A DNA stretch of 64,000 bases. It comes from Eretmocerus hayati. Taxonomy: Eukaryota; Arthropoda; Insecta; Hymenoptera; Aphelinidae. Shown here one piece after another: positions 9,500 to 21,899 of this stretch. A model generated the notes under the pieces. That model had not been told where the DNA came from. It saw nothing but the letters and a program-made list of their open reading frames with translations, and ran no database searches. Position 1 is the first letter of the stretch. Every line of letters starts with the position of its first letter. The position numbers and the translations under genes are program-made. The stretch covers positions 52,802,954-52,866,953 of the forward strand of contig CM056742.1 in NCBI GenBank assembly GCA_029851415.1. The letters are read 5' to 3'.

Positions 9500-12400
9500 A
9501 ATAGACACGCGCCGAGTACTGGTACAGGACCGATACGGGGCCAGATTGACACCCACCGGGCACCAATACGGGACCAGATCGACGCCCGCCGGTCACCGAT
9601 ACGGGACCACATCGACACCCTCCGGTCACCGATACGGGACCAGATCGACACTCGCCGATGACCGATACGGGACCGATCCACATCGACACTCGCCGAGAAC
9701 CGGTACAGAACCGATACGGGATGGAAAAGACACGCGCCGATAAGTGTTACAGGAGTACAACGACACTAGCCAGGGATCGATACAGGTCAAGTTCGACACA
9801 CGCCGATGACTGTAACAGGAACCTCATCGTCACTCACCGATGACTATTACAGGACCACATCGACACTCGCCGAGGCCCGGTACAGGACCGATACGGGACC
9901 AGATCGACTCCCGCCGGTCACCGATACGGGACCAGATCGACACCCGCCAAGCACCGATACGGGACCAAATTGACACACGCCGATTACTGTTACGATACCA
10001 AACGGACACGCGCCGAGGACTGGTACAGGACCGATACGGGACCAGATGGACACCTGCCCAACACCGATACGGGACCTGATTGACACTCGGCGATGACCGA
10101 TACAGGACCGCATTGACACTCGCCGAGCACCGATACGGGACTAAATTGACACACGCCGATTACTGTTACGGGACCAAAGGGTTACGCGCCGAGGACTAAT
10201 ACAGGACCGATACCGGACCAGATTGACACCTGCCGGACCCGATATGGGACCTGATTGAAACTCGCCGATGACCGATACAGGACCACATTGACACTCGCCG
10301 AGCACCGATACGGCTCCAAATTGACACACGCTGATTACTGTTACGGGACCAAATAGACACGCCGAGTACTGGTACAGGACCGATGAGGGGCCAGATTGAC
10401 ACCCGCCGGGCACCAATACGGGACCAGATCGACTCCCGCCGGTCACCGATACGGGACCAGATCGACTCCCGCCGGTCACCGATACGGGACCAGATCGACA
10501 CACGCCGATTACTGTTACGGGACCAAATAGACACGCCGAGTACTGGTACAGGACCGATGAGGGGCCAGATTGACACCCGCCGGGCACCAATACGGGACCA
10601 GATCGACTCCCGCCGGTCACCGATATGGGACCAGATCGACATCCGCCGGTCACCGATATGGGACCGGATCGACACCCGCCGGTCACCGATACGGAACCAG
10701 ATCGACACACGCCGATGACTGTAACAGTAACCTCATCGTCACTCACCGATGACTATAACAGGACTACATCGCCACTCGTCGAGGACCGGTACAGGACCGA
10801 TACGGGACCAAATCGACACTCGCCAAGCACCGATACGGGACCAAATTGACACACGCCGATTACTGTTACGAGGCCGAATGATCACGCGCCGAGGACTGGT
10901 ACAGGACCGATACGGGACCAAGTTGACACCTGCCGGGCACCAATACGGGACCTGAGTGACACTCGCCGATGACCGATACAGGTCCACATTGACACTCGCC
11001 GAGCACCGATACGGGACCAAATTGACACACGCCGATTACTATTACGGGACAAAATGGACACGCGCCGATTACTGTTACGGGACCACATGGACATGCGCCG
11101 AGGACTAGTACAGGACCAATACCGGACCAGATCGACACCCGCCGGGCAACAATACGGGACCAGATCGACACCCGGCGGTCACCGGTACGGGACCAGAGAC
11201 GACACTCGCCAATGACCGATACGGAACCGAATTAACAACCGCCGATTACTGTTACGCGACCACATCGACACTCGCTGAGGACCGGTACAGGACCGATACG
11301 GGACCAGATCGAGACTCGCCGATGACCGATACGGGACCGATCCACATCGACACTCGCCGAGAACCGGTACAGGACCGATACGGGATGAAATATACACTCG
11401 CCGATAACTGTTCCAGGAGTACAACGACACTAGCCAGGGATCGATACAGGTCAAGTTCGACATACGCCGATGACAGTAACAGGAACCTCATCGTCACTCA
11501 CCGAGGACTATTACAGGACCGCATCGACACTCGCCGAGGACCGGTACAGGACCGATACGGGACCAGATCGACTCCCGCCGGTCACCGATACGGGACCAGA
11601 TCGACACTCGCCGATGACCGATACGGGACCGATCCACATCGACACTCGCCGAGAACCGGTATAGGACCGATACGGGATGAAATAGACACTCGCCGATAAC
11701 TGTTACAGAAGTACAACGACACTAGCCAGGGATCGATACAGGTCAAGTTTGACACAAGCCGATGACTGTAACAGGAACCTCATCGTCACTCACCGATGAC
11801 TATTACAGGACCACATCGACACTCGCCGAGGACCGGTACAGGACCGAAACGGGACCAGATCGACTCCCGCCGGTCACCGATACGGGACCAGATCGACACT
11901 CGCCGAGCACCGATACAGGACCACATTGACACTCGCCGAGCACCGATACGGGACCGAATTGACACACGCCGATTAATGTTACGGGACCAAATAGACACGC
12001 GCCGAGTACTGGTACAGGACCGATACGGGACCAGATCGACTCCCGCCGGTCACCGATACGGGACCAGATCGACTCCCGCCGGTCACCGATACGGGACCAG
12101 ATCGACACTCGCCAAGCACCGATACGGGACCAAATTGACACACGCCGATTACCGTCACGAGACCGGAAGGACACGCGCTGAGGACTGGTATAGGACCGAT
12201 ACGGGACCAGATTGACACCTGCCGGGCACCGATACGGGACCTGATTGACACTCGCCGATGACCGATACAGGACCACATTGACACTCGCCGAGCACCGATA
12301 CGGGACCAAATTGACACACGCCGATTACTGTTACGGGACCAAATGGACACGCGCCGAGGACTAGTACAGGACCGATACCGGACCAGATTGACACCTGCCG

Positions 12401-13545
12401 GGCAGCGATATGGGTCCTGATCGACTCCCGCCGGTCACCGATGCGGGACCATAGACGACACCCGCCAATGACCGATACGGAACCAAATTAACAACCGCCG
12501 ATTACTATTACGGGACCACATCGACACTCGCTGAGGACCGGTACAGGACCGATACGGGACCAGATCGACACCCGCCGGTCACCGATACGGGACCAGATCG
12601 ACACTCGCCGATGACCGATACGGGACCGATCCACATCGTCACTCGCCGAGAACCGGTACAGGACCGATACGGGATGAAATAGACACTCGCCTATAACTGT
12701 TACAGGAGTACAACGACACTAGCCAGGGATCGATACAGGTCAAGTTCGACACACGCCGATGACTGTAACAGGAACCTCATCGTCACTCACCGATGACTAT
12801 TACAGGACCACATCGACACTCGCCGAGGACCGGCACAGGACCGATACGGGACCAGATCGACTCCCGCCGGTCACCGATACGGGACCACATCGACACTCGC
12901 CAAGCACCGATACGGGACCAAATTGACTCACGCCGATTACTGTTACGAGACCAAATGGACACGCGCCGAGGACTGGTACAGGACCGATACGGGACCAGAT
13001 TGACACCTGCCGGGTACCGATACGGGACCTGATTGACACTCGCCAATGACCGATACAGGACCACATTGACACTCGCCGAGCAACGATACGGGACCGAATT
13101 GACACACGCCGATTACTGTTACGGGACCAAATGGACACGCGCCGAGGACTAGTACAGGACCGATACCGGACCAGATTGACACCTGCCGGGCACCGATATG
13201 GGACCTGATTGACACTCGCCGATGACCGATACAGGACCACATTGACACTCGCCGAGCACCGATACGGGACCAAATTCACACACGCTGATTACTGTCACGG
13301 GACCAAATAGACACGCTCCGAGTACTGGTACAGGATCGATACGGGGCCAGATTGACACCCGCCGGGCACCAATACGGAACCAGATCGACACCCGGCGGTC
13401 ACCGGTACGGGACCAGAGACACACTCGCCGATGACCGATACGGGACCCAATTGACACAAGCCGATGACCGTTACAGGACCACATTGACACTCGCCGGGGA
13501 CCGGTACAGGTTTCCATATCGATACTCGCCGAGTGCTGGTACAGA
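9500..13545. repeat. about 4-kb tandem array of 33-bp units (minisatellite)
   Basis: The unit is approximately GGACCAGATCGACACTCGCC followed by a GACCGATACG-type half, total 33 bp, about 120 copies. Because 33 is divisible by 3 and the unit lacks stops in several frames, long reading frames appear on both strands; they encode 11-residue repeats such as RDQIDTRRSPI and are not evidence for a gene. A variant block with CTAGCCAGGGATCGATACAG recurs near 9757, 11423, 11714 and 12711, so there is irregular higher-order structure. Confidence 0.85.
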
Positions 13546-14164
13546 GGCTGAGTTACTTCCCAGACTACTGCCCAGATCGACTTGCTCCATGAAATCATTC
13601 CGACAATCCAAAACGATGTGCAATGCATCGTCAGCGCCACGATATCTACTTGTGAGTTTGAATAGTAATTTCACTCAGATCGTTTGGAACTCAGTTCAGT
13701 ATTTTCGCGGAAATATCCTGTTCATTTCTGACTAGCCTGTCAATTCTCCGTCAAGTCGAAGAGCTCAGTTCTCCACCGATTTCATCCAAAATTCTCGATA
13801 ACCAAGAAACTCTCATCGAGATTGGTGCATAATCTAGGGAGAGGAGTTGGTGAGTATTCCTTCAAATTATAGAAATCCGTTCAATTCTTGCTAATTCTAC
13901 TTACCCAACGTTGCATCAATTTCGATGAAACTCTCTCCAAAATTCGCCGAAATACTTTCCGCACGTGGCTTCACATCCATATCGATTAGAAATTCTTCAA
14001 TCAACTTAATTCTTCCGATGTACTTGTTACACCGCAAGGTGGCATCACAGCTTCCCTCAAATTGCTAGAGAGCTCTCTAAACGTTATCTCCGTGCAGTCG
14101 ATCCATCGATCTGATCCTAGCGATTATCCTGCAGAGCTTTCAGGCAGGTATCTTTTTATTCTGT
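13546..14164. other. unassigned interior sequence of the large element
   Basis: Non-repetitive by eye and without a credible reading frame or motif. Confidence 0.4.
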
Positions 14165-14560
14165 TTCTCTTTAAGGCCATGTTGGAGTCTCGCGGCAAAT
14201 ACGGGGTTACAAGTTACACGATGGTTTTTCCATCAATTGAGATGGGGGTGGCCGCAAATGACTCGGAATTGCTCCTGGAATGTGCTTCTGGTGCGATCTG
14301 TGAGGATAAATGCCTCTCATTCTTGAGGAGAAATCGAAGAATCGAGAGATATTCCGATTCTGATTCTTAGAGAGCGCGACTCTGCACACTACATCGAGTT
14401 TTGAAGAAGATATGGACGTTTATCCCCACGGATCGTACCAGAGGCACATTCCTCAAGCAATTTCGAGTAATTTGCAACCACTTCCGCCTCAATTGACGAA
14501 AAAACCATTGCGAAAAGTGTAACCCCGTTTTGTGCGAGACTCCGACACGGCCTTAACACC
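14165..14560. repeat. hairpin element with about 145-bp arms
   Basis: The stretch around 14170-14320 (GGCCATGTTGGAGTCTCGC ... GGATAAATGCC) matches the reverse complement of 14415-14556 with moderate divergence. No genes; probably a small fold-back element. Confidence 0.55.
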
Positions 14561-14686
14561 AACGAAAATTGAGAGATTGCCATCATCAAGTCGAACCAAA
14601 TGAGCCCAGTGTCAATGTGCTACCGTTTAGACACTCTTGGGGACCACTACGGAACCGAAACGAAAATAGGCCGGATGATGCATGAG

Positions 14687-15037
14687 TGTGGGAGTACGAG
14701 TGAGTGTGAGCGCGTATGCGTGTATGTGAGTATGCGCGTCTCGCGTCTCTGCTACTCAGCAAGCATGCGATCATGCTGCGGGCCGCAGGGCGCAGGCAGG
14801 GCATGCGGCCGTTATGCCGCAGCCGGGCAGGGAGTCTATGTGTAGCCACGTATTTGGTAACACATACTCGACGCGCGATCCTCACCGTCTTTTCAAGTAG
14901 CGTACGCTTTACGCATCTCATCCCCTAGTGAGAGCTTGAATGTGAGTTGTCGTGTGTGTTGGTTTCGTAATAAACCAAGCTTTACAAAAGGTGACTTTTT
15001 ATTTGCAAGCTCCTATTCCTGGACCCGAAATCCCACA
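14687..15037 (+). repeat. 5' LTR
   Basis: 351 bp, TGTGGGAGTACG to GAAATCCCACA. It contains AATAAA at about 14969 as a polyadenylation signal. A GC-rich block of short palindromes (GCATGC, CGGGCCGC) lies in the first half. No canonical TATA box was found. Confidence 0.9.
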
Positions 15038-15039
15038 TT

Positions 15040-15057
15040 TGGGGGCTCGTCCGGGAT
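15040..15057 (+). promoter_or_regulatory. primer binding site matching tRNA-Pro
   Basis: TGGGGGCTCGTCCGGGAT, 2 nt after the 5' LTR. This is the same 18-mer used as the tRNA-Pro primer site by murine leukaemia-type retroviruses; it should pair with the 3' end of host tRNA-Pro to prime minus-strand DNA synthesis. Confidence 0.85.
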
Positions 15058-15858
15058 AGGAGCAAGGACAAAGACCGAGCCGCGTGCGACGCGCAACAAG
15101 TGAAAGTGTTGTGCTTTCGCGCTGTGACTTTGAGAGCTTTTTTCGAGCTTGCAACGTGCTTGTAATCTCAAGCTTGCACGAAAAGTGGTCATTGGTGAAC
15201 ACGGGGAAAAGTGCTGACGCAATCCTATACGCGGCCGTTGCCGTGAGGATAAGCGTCCGGAGCGGTGCTACGTCGAGCTTGGCCAGCTCAGCGTCGTGTC
15301 CTGGAGGACAGCCCAACGCGGGTGACGCCGCATTGGGTACCACAGCACTCAGCACCGAGAGCAGCGGTCAATCAATCTGCAGCCCTGTGTAGTCTCCAGG
15401 TTGGCGTAACCGACCAAGAGGCGACGCCACGACGATCGCTTGCAGCTGGGACGCTGCGCCGCGCGCCAAGCACGCAAGCCGAAATTTGTAAGTTTTAAGC
15501 TCGTAAAAATCTGGCGGGACCTTGAGCGCATCTGCTTGTAAGAAGACATAGTCGAGTACAAGCAGAGAGAGCGCAAGAGGGGTTCACGCACACGTGCGGG
15601 GCGGAAGAGAGAGAGAGCGCGCGGGAGAGAGAGGGAGATAGCAGTGACACTCCTTCAGCGGCTCCCCGTACAGGCCGCTGTGTACAGCTGTGCTCATCCA
15701 GCAGCGAGTCTTTTCGCCCTATCCGCCTCTCTCACTTCTCATCCGCCGATCTGCGGGATTCAGCCGCTATAGTATAAGTGGCAGCAGCGGCCACGTCCAG
15801 CATACATACCGGCGACGTTTCGTCTGCTCGTAGACCGGCTTTGCTCGCATAGCTCGAG

Positions 15859-17490
15859 ATGAATACACGCTCGAGAGGTAGGAGCCCGCGGCAGGGAGGT
15901 TCGGGCCTGAGCCACGAGTCGTCTGCTTCGCGGTCACGCGCGCCAACTCGTATGCGTGCACCACGCGATGCAGCGCCGATCAGGGCTTCTGCTCCGGCGG
16001 AGGTACGGCAGCCTGCCATTCTCACGGCAGAAGCTTTGCAGCGCCGGTTGCTCGAATTAGAAGAAGCCCGCGTGCGGGATAATGAGATACGGGTCCGTGA
16101 ATTAGCAGCCCTTAATGCACGATTGGCAGCGGCGCAAGCGAGTCGCGCTGAATCGAGTCGTGTGCTTAACGAGCAGATGACCGGTCTGCGCGCGGAGAAT
16201 GAGGCCTTGCGCGCTCAGAACGAGGCACTGCTACAGGGGCGGTTTGCCGTAAATCGGGCGGCATTCAGTCAGAATTCGAGTGTCCGCGTTCTGGACGGCT
16301 CAGCGCGGTTACCACAGACCGTGACTTTGCCCGCACAGTCAACCTGCGCAGGACCGAGATCGTCGGAGTCTTCTCAACATTTTGAGAGGCACGATGAGGT
16401 TCGTTCTGGCGCAAGCTCAGTGTCAGATCTAGCCAATACGGCACCGGTCACCCAGCTGAGCACTTCAACTTGCCCGCCGGGGATCTCCAATCCCGTGCCG
16501 CAAATGGGCACAGTAAGCCAAGGTCAGACCGGGCAAGATTTGAATTCTGCGGCCATATTGGCAGCGCTTCAGGCGAGTACGGCTGCACTGAATGCTCTTG
16601 CGGCCAACAGTGGGCGGAGTGACCGTCCCAGCCAAAGCCGAGTTACTTACCGCGAGGAGGTTAAGGCTCTCGCTAAGTACTCCGGATTGAGTGATGAGAT
16701 GCCGGTCTCTTTGTGGGTTGCCGATTTCAACCAGGCAGCTCGCGTTGGTAAATGGGATGAGCATGAGAAGCTCACCGCGGCGAAAACTGCCTTAGAAGGC
16801 GCAGCAGCCGAATGGCTGCGCTCGCAAGATCCTTATGAAACTTGGGATCAGCTGAGCCATGATTTGCTTAGTTGGTTCGAACGCTCTGCCAATCCGATGG
16901 TGGCTTATAGGCAGCTGAAGGAGCTGACTAGGAAACCGGATGAGAAAGCCATCGAGTATCTGAACCGGGCAAGAAGGTTGGGGAAAGCAGCTAATGTTCA
17001 AGATGACCAAATCCGTTTTTATATAATGAACGGATTAGGTGGTGACCCTCTGATGAAACAGGCAATGGCCAGTGCAAAAAATTGGAGCGAGTTTAAAGAC
17101 GCTCTGCTCACGTACGATGAACTCCTCAGTTCACGGCGTCCGAGTGCAAGCCGACCGTCGGCTGGATCCGGAGCGCCAGCACCCAACCCCAACAAGCGGC
17201 CCAATCAACCACAAACTCGTGGTTCCGGCCCGAGTGATCCGAAGCAGCGCAGGCTAAATACTTGCCGCAAATGTGGAGGTCGGGGACATTTGTCCCAGGA
17301 ATGTAGAAAAAACGTTCCAGACAACGCTTGCTTTAAGTGCCACAAACCTGGACATATCTATAGAGACTGTCCAGAAAGAAATAAGCCAAAGCCAGGTAAC
17401 ACAGGAGGATCACGTAGCGGTCCAGGAGTGTTTGGGATCGAAGGCGAAGATGCTGAGCCAGCTGACCCGAACAAAAAAGACCAGAATTGA
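15859..17490 (+). CDS. gag: Gypsy Gag polyprotein
   Basis: 543 residues. A basic Ser/Arg-rich head is followed by a long coiled coil (about residues 58-130, many Leu/Glu/Arg heptads), a low-complexity Ser/Thr linker, a capsid-type retrotransposon Gag domain (about residues 270-430, with FNQAARVGKW and AAAEWLRSQ) and two CCHC zinc knuckles, CRKCGGRGHLSQEC (about 469) and CFKCHKPGHIYRDC (about 491), that bind the element RNA. It forms the virus-like particle. The start is the first long-frame ATG after the leader. The gene ends in a single UGA (17488-17490); pol follows in the same frame without another stop. Confidence 0.9.
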   Translation: MNTRSRGRSPRQGGSGLSHESSASRSRAPTRMRAPRDAAPIRASAPAEVRQPAILTAEALQRRLLELEEARVRDNEIRVRELAALNARLAAAQASRAESSRVLNEQMTGLRAENEALRAQNEALLQGRFAVNRAAFSQNSSVRVLDGSARLPQTVTLPAQSTCAGPRSSESSQHFERHDEVRSGASSVSDLANTAPVTQLSTSTCPPGISNPVPQMGTVSQGQTGQDLNSAAILAALQASTAALNALAANSGRSDRPSQSRVTYREEVKALAKYSGLSDEMPVSLWVADFNQAARVGKWDEHEKLTAAKTALEGAAAEWLRSQDPYETWDQLSHDLLSWFERSANPMVAYRQLKELTRKPDEKAIEYLNRARRLGKAANVQDDQIRFYIMNGLGGDPLMKQAMASAKNWSEFKDALLTYDELLSSRRPSASRPSAGSGAPAPNPNKRPNQPQTRGSGPSDPKQRRLNTCRKCGGRGHLSQECRKNVPDNACFKCHKPGHIYRDCPERNKPKPGNTGGSRSGPGVFGIEGEDAEPADPNKKDQN

Positions 17491-20400
17491 CATCTAGATA
17501 GGCGACATACTCGGGCTAACGTCGGTGGCATCGATGTTCAGGCTTATATCGATCCGGGAGCCGATGTGAATGTCATCCGGGCAGATTTTCTGTCACGAGT
17601 AAAGGGATGGTCGCCTAACAAGTACAAGATGACCGAGCGGCTCCATAACCTCAACGGGTTTGGTGGGGGAACGGCGCGCGCGAAGGGGACAATTGTGCTT
17701 CCAACCTTGATAGATGGGGTAGCATATCAGCTAGAGTATGCGGTGGTTGCCACTAGCGCCTCGCCGAAACGAGTTATCATTGGCGACCCCTTGCGCGACG
17801 CTGCTGTTGTAACTTTGAAACCAGACATCATCGAGATTGAGCCACTAGTGGGTGCAAGTTTTGTGGGCCTCATAGATGATGATGAAAAGTATCGATGTTT
17901 GGAAAATGCTCCAAGTGAATACGTCGATGACCTCCGAGAGATGATAGATGGTTACCATCCGGAGGCTGTCGAGGGAGCTCCTGTAGAATTGGAAATTCTC
18001 GTGACCGATGAGACTCCAATTCATCGCCAATGCCGCCGACTGTCACCTCAAGAAGAGAAAGCGATCGAGCAGCAAGTTCGGGAATGGTTGGCGAAGAAAG
18101 TGATCCGCCCGAGTACTTCGGAGTGGTCAAGTACAGTGGTCGTAGTCGCAAGAAAAGGAGGAGCACATAGGGTCTGTATCAACTACCGACCTCTCAATAA
18201 GAGAATGATAAAGGAGCAAACTCCGATGCCCCTCATGGAGGACATCTTGGACGACCTTGCAGGTGCTGTGTACTTTATCACGATTGACCTGAAGAATGGA
18301 TTCCATCATGTCAAGGTTGCTAAGGACAGCATCAAGTACACCGCACTTGTGACACGGACTGAACAATTTGAGTTCCTCAAAGTTCCGTTCGGATTGTCTA
18401 CGGCTCCAGCAGTGTTCACTCGTTTTTTGAGATACATATTTCGAGATTTGATCAAGGAAAAGAAGATAATCTTTTCATGGATGATGGGATTATCACAGGC
18501 CGAACACCAGAGGAGGCCTTGGAAAATTTCAGGTTAGTCCTGAAAGTCGCGGCACGTTTTGGTTTAGAAATAAACTGGAAAAAATGCCAACTTCTTCAAA
18601 CGAGGATCGAATTTCTTGGTCATGTGATTGAACATGGGAAAATTTCACCTTCCCCGAGCAAAACCGAGGATATGATCAAATTTCAGGAACCAAAGACTGT
18701 GAATCAGTTGCAACGTTTCTTGGGATTGGCTGGTTATTTCCGGAAGTTCATCCGGGACTTCGCCAAGATTGCTAAGCCTCTGAGCGATCTCACCAAGAAG
18801 AATGTTCGATTCACTTTTGGGCTTGAACAGACCCAAGCGTTTCTCAAATTGAAGAGAGCCCTGATCAATGCTCCAGTTCTCCAGATCTACAGCCCTGAAC
18901 GGGAAACTGAATTGCACACTGATGCATCAATGCATGGGTATGGAGCAATTCTGATGCAGAAGAATCCTGATGACCAGAAATTCCATCCGGTGTACTATAT
19001 GAGCCGGAAGACCACCGATGCAGAGAAGAAATGGAAAAGTTACGAGCTCGAATTCTACGCCGTAGTTAAAGCTCTAGAGAAGTTCAGAAGCTATCTTTTG
19101 GGCTTGCGGTTCAAGATCGTGACCGATTGCAAAGCTTTTCAACAGACCATGGATAATCAGAAAATATCTCCACGAGTGGGTCGCTGGGTGATGTTTGTAG
19201 AACAATTTGATTACAGGATCGAACATCGATCAGGTGCACGCATGAAGCATGTTGATGCTCTCAGCCGAGTGGATTCTGTAAATCTCATCCACGATCCAAT
19301 AATCCCAAGAATAAGACGTGCCCAAGAAAACGATGGGCATTGCCGGTCAGTCAAGCTGTTGCTTGAGACTCGGCCTGAGCCTTATGAGGATTACGAATTG
19401 CGACAAGGAGTACTATACAAGGGTCCCGGAGGTGACCAAAAACTCGTCGTGCCCAAAGCTATGCAGACAGAGATTATCAGAAAAGCTCATGAAGTCGGAC
19501 ATTTTGGTGTTAAAAAGACCATGGACTTGCTGCAACGAGACTACTACATGGAACGAATGCAGCAACGAGTTGAGCATTTCATACAGAATTGCATAGATTG
19601 CATTCTAGGCTCACGCAAGCAAGGCCGTGCCGAGGGGCGGCTAAATCCTATACCGAAAGGAGATACGCCTTTGCACACTTTGCATGTCGACCATGTAGGC
19701 CCTCTTAGGTCCACTCACAAAAGGTACCAATATGTCCTTGTGATGGTGGACGGATTTACAAAATACACGTGGATTTTCCCGACAAAATCTACGGGTACAG
19801 CAGAGGTCTTGGATCGGCTGCGCATGCTCCAACAGCACTTTGGAAATCCGCAGCGAATAGTGACCGATAGACACGGCGCCTTTACCTCGGGAGAATTCGA
19901 ACAATTCTGTAAAGATGAGAACATTGAACATAGTCTCATCACAGCAGGGGTACCACGAGGCAACGGTCAGGTGGAGCGGGTGAACGCCATTGTCACCGGT
20001 GTCCTGACAAAACTCTCCGAAGCCGAAGCTGATAAGTGGTACAAACAAGTGGGCCGTGTACAAAGAGCCATAAATGGCACGTTCCAACGAGCAATTGGGA
20101 CAAGCCCATTCGAACTGCTTTTCGGGACTCGCATGAGGACTTCCCAAGACCATCAGATCCTAGAGATTATGGACCAAGAAATTGCAGCTTATTATCAAGA
20201 AGCCCGAGAAGGTCTTCGTGCCGAAGCCCGTCGCAAGATTGAACAAATCCAAGATGAAAATAGGCGTCAATACGACCGCCGTCGTAAACCAGCTACTAAG
20301 TACGAGCTCGGAGATCTCGTGGCCATAAGAAGAACCCAACAAGGCCCAGGTCTCAAGCTGGCGATCAAGTACTTCGGACCGTACAAGGTCACACGGTGCG

Positions 20401-20576
20401 ATCTTCACGACCGATACGCAGTCGAGAAGGTTGGCCAAGGCGAAGGTCCAGCACGCACCACTTCTTCGGCTGACTCTATGAAGCCGTGGCGTGGATTTCG
20501 TGATGACCTCGAGGAAGATCTGGAAGATTTTGCAGCTGATGCGGATCCTGAGCCTGAGCCTGATCAAGAGGGCTAG
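17491..20576 (+). pseudogene. pol: Gypsy Pol polyprotein (PR-RT-RNH-IN), one frameshift
   Basis: In frame with gag after its UGA. Domains in order: aspartic protease with YIDPGADVNVI, where the usual D-T/S-G-A is D-P-G-A; reverse transcriptase with FITIDLKNGFHHV (about 18277) and VPFGLSTAP (about 18382); RNase H with HTDASMHGYGA; integrase with an HHCC zinc finger (HEVGH ... CIDC) and the catalytic acids in HVDHVG (about 19684), TDRHGAF (about 19864) and QVERVN (about 19968); and a basic C-terminal region. The frame changes at the CTTTTC run (18471-18476), directly before the catalytic Met-Asp-Asp, consistent with one lost T. The rest of both frames is open. An intact relative elsewhere in the genome is likely. 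Confidence 0.85.
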
Positions 20577-20857
20577 GGCCATGTAGTGATAGTGTTAGTG
20601 CGGGTTGTGCCAAGGCCCAGTGAGGTGGAACTCTGTATGATGCGAGCAGTGTAAATTTGTAAGCTCGCCGTGTGGGTTATGGAAAGAGAAGGATGATCTT
20701 GATGTATGAGCCCAAGGATGTATTAGTGTGAAGACATCCTCATATGTAAACCTGAATCTCTAAAATCTTAGGAACCGATAAGAATATGTAATGATGATGA
20801 GTATGAATGAAATTTCAAAAGTCGACCGAGGGCGTTCGAGCGCCAGGATGGCCGATT

Positions 20858-21208
20858 TGTGGGAGTACGAGTGAGTGTGAGCGCGTATGCGTGTATGTGA
20901 GTATGCGCGTCTCGCGTCTCTGCTACTCAGCAAGCATGCGATCATGCTGCGGGCCGCAGGGCGCAGGCAGGGCATGCGGCCGTTATGCCGCAGCCGGGCA
21001 GGGAGTCTATGTGTAGCCACGTATTTGGTAACACATACTCGACGCGCGATCCTCACCGTCTTTTCAAGTAGCGTACGCTTTACGCATCTCATCCCCTAGT
21101 GAGAGCTTGAATGTGAGTTGTCGTGTGTGTTGGTTTCGTAATAAACCAAGCTTTACAAAAGGTGACTTTTTATTTGCAAGCTCCTATTCCTGGACCCGAA
21201 ATCCCACA
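20858..21208 (+). repeat. 3' LTR
   Basis: 351 bp; no difference from the 5' LTR was noticed by eye. Followed by the TGAG target duplication. Confidence 0.9.
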
Positions 21209-21541
21209 TGAGACCCACACATCAACCGCTGATTTCTCGATCCATGACAATGTCTCATCATCCGTATGATAATTTGGTCGAGCAAATCTCCTCAATCGTT
21301 TTTTCGGATTCTCTTCCAAGTCTCGCCACTATATTAAGCTATGTATAGGCTTAATGAGGGCACGTGACACAGCACTACTTAATCTATTACTAAAAATTAA
21401 TCTGACAACATTCTTGACTCCATTTTTCTATCCACAATAAGTACTTGAGTGATGAAATATTTAAATAGCAATCACTTTGTTACTGGGTGTTTGACAAAAT
21501 TGCTGGTGAAAAAATAGGAAATCTAAAATTTTTTTACTCTC

Positions 21542-21899
21542 ATTGAGACGCCTGTAGTTTTGATGCAAACAAAGATACGGCAATTCTGAAAGAAGCATCT
21601 TGTAGAGCGGAGAAAATGCTACGTGGAGTTATTTTTTGATTGTTTTTCACGTCCCATGCACGAACACGTGCGAGCTGTCCAAATCCCCAAAATTATGGTT
21701 TTTTACCGTTTTCTGTGCAGTTTCCGGTGATAAACAGTAACTTTGTAACTTTGGGTAACTAGACAGCTCGTACTTTCTCACACGCAGCACGTAAAAATAA
21801 TCAAAAAGTAGCTACTAATCCCAGATTTTCCGTTCTGCAAGATGCTTTTATCAGAATTGCCCTATATTCATTTGCATTAGAATTGCAGGCATCTCAATA
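21542..21899. mobile_element. about 358-bp MITE-like hairpin
   Basis: Ends ATTGAGACGCCTG and CAGGCATCTCAAT are inverted. The arms share CAATTCTGA, GCATCTTGTAGA and CACGTGC/ACACG stretches over about 130 bp. Non-coding. Confidence 0.6.

Larger units (their letters stand above)
14687..21208 (+). mobile_element. Ty3/Gypsy LTR retrotransposon, complete, young
   Basis: A 6,522-bp element with two 351-bp LTRs that look identical by eye, TG..CA ends in perfect TGTGGG/CCCACA inverted hexamers, a TGAG duplication on both sides (14683-14686, 21209-21212), a tRNA-Pro primer site, gag, and pol in the order protease, reverse transcriptase, RNase H, integrase, and no envelope gene. An 800-nt leader precedes gag. 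Identical LTRs indicate a recent insertion. One frameshift in reverse transcriptase means this copy is not autonomous, unless it is a sequencing error. No clear polypurine tract was seen before the 3' LTR. Confidence 0.9.

Noticed and set aside
9500..13545. CRISPR-like repeat array
   Set aside because: No unique spacers between repeats; contiguous minisatellite in eukaryotic DNA.
9201..13640. Many 60-200 residue frames rich in Arg, Ser and Gly on both strands
   Set aside because: They are translations of the 33-bp tandem repeat; unit length divisible by three keeps frames open without coding constraint.
18465..18480. Programmed -1 frameshift within Gypsy reverse transcriptase
   Set aside because: No slippery heptamer is present and a shift inside the catalytic core would be without precedent that I know of; a one-base deletion is simpler.
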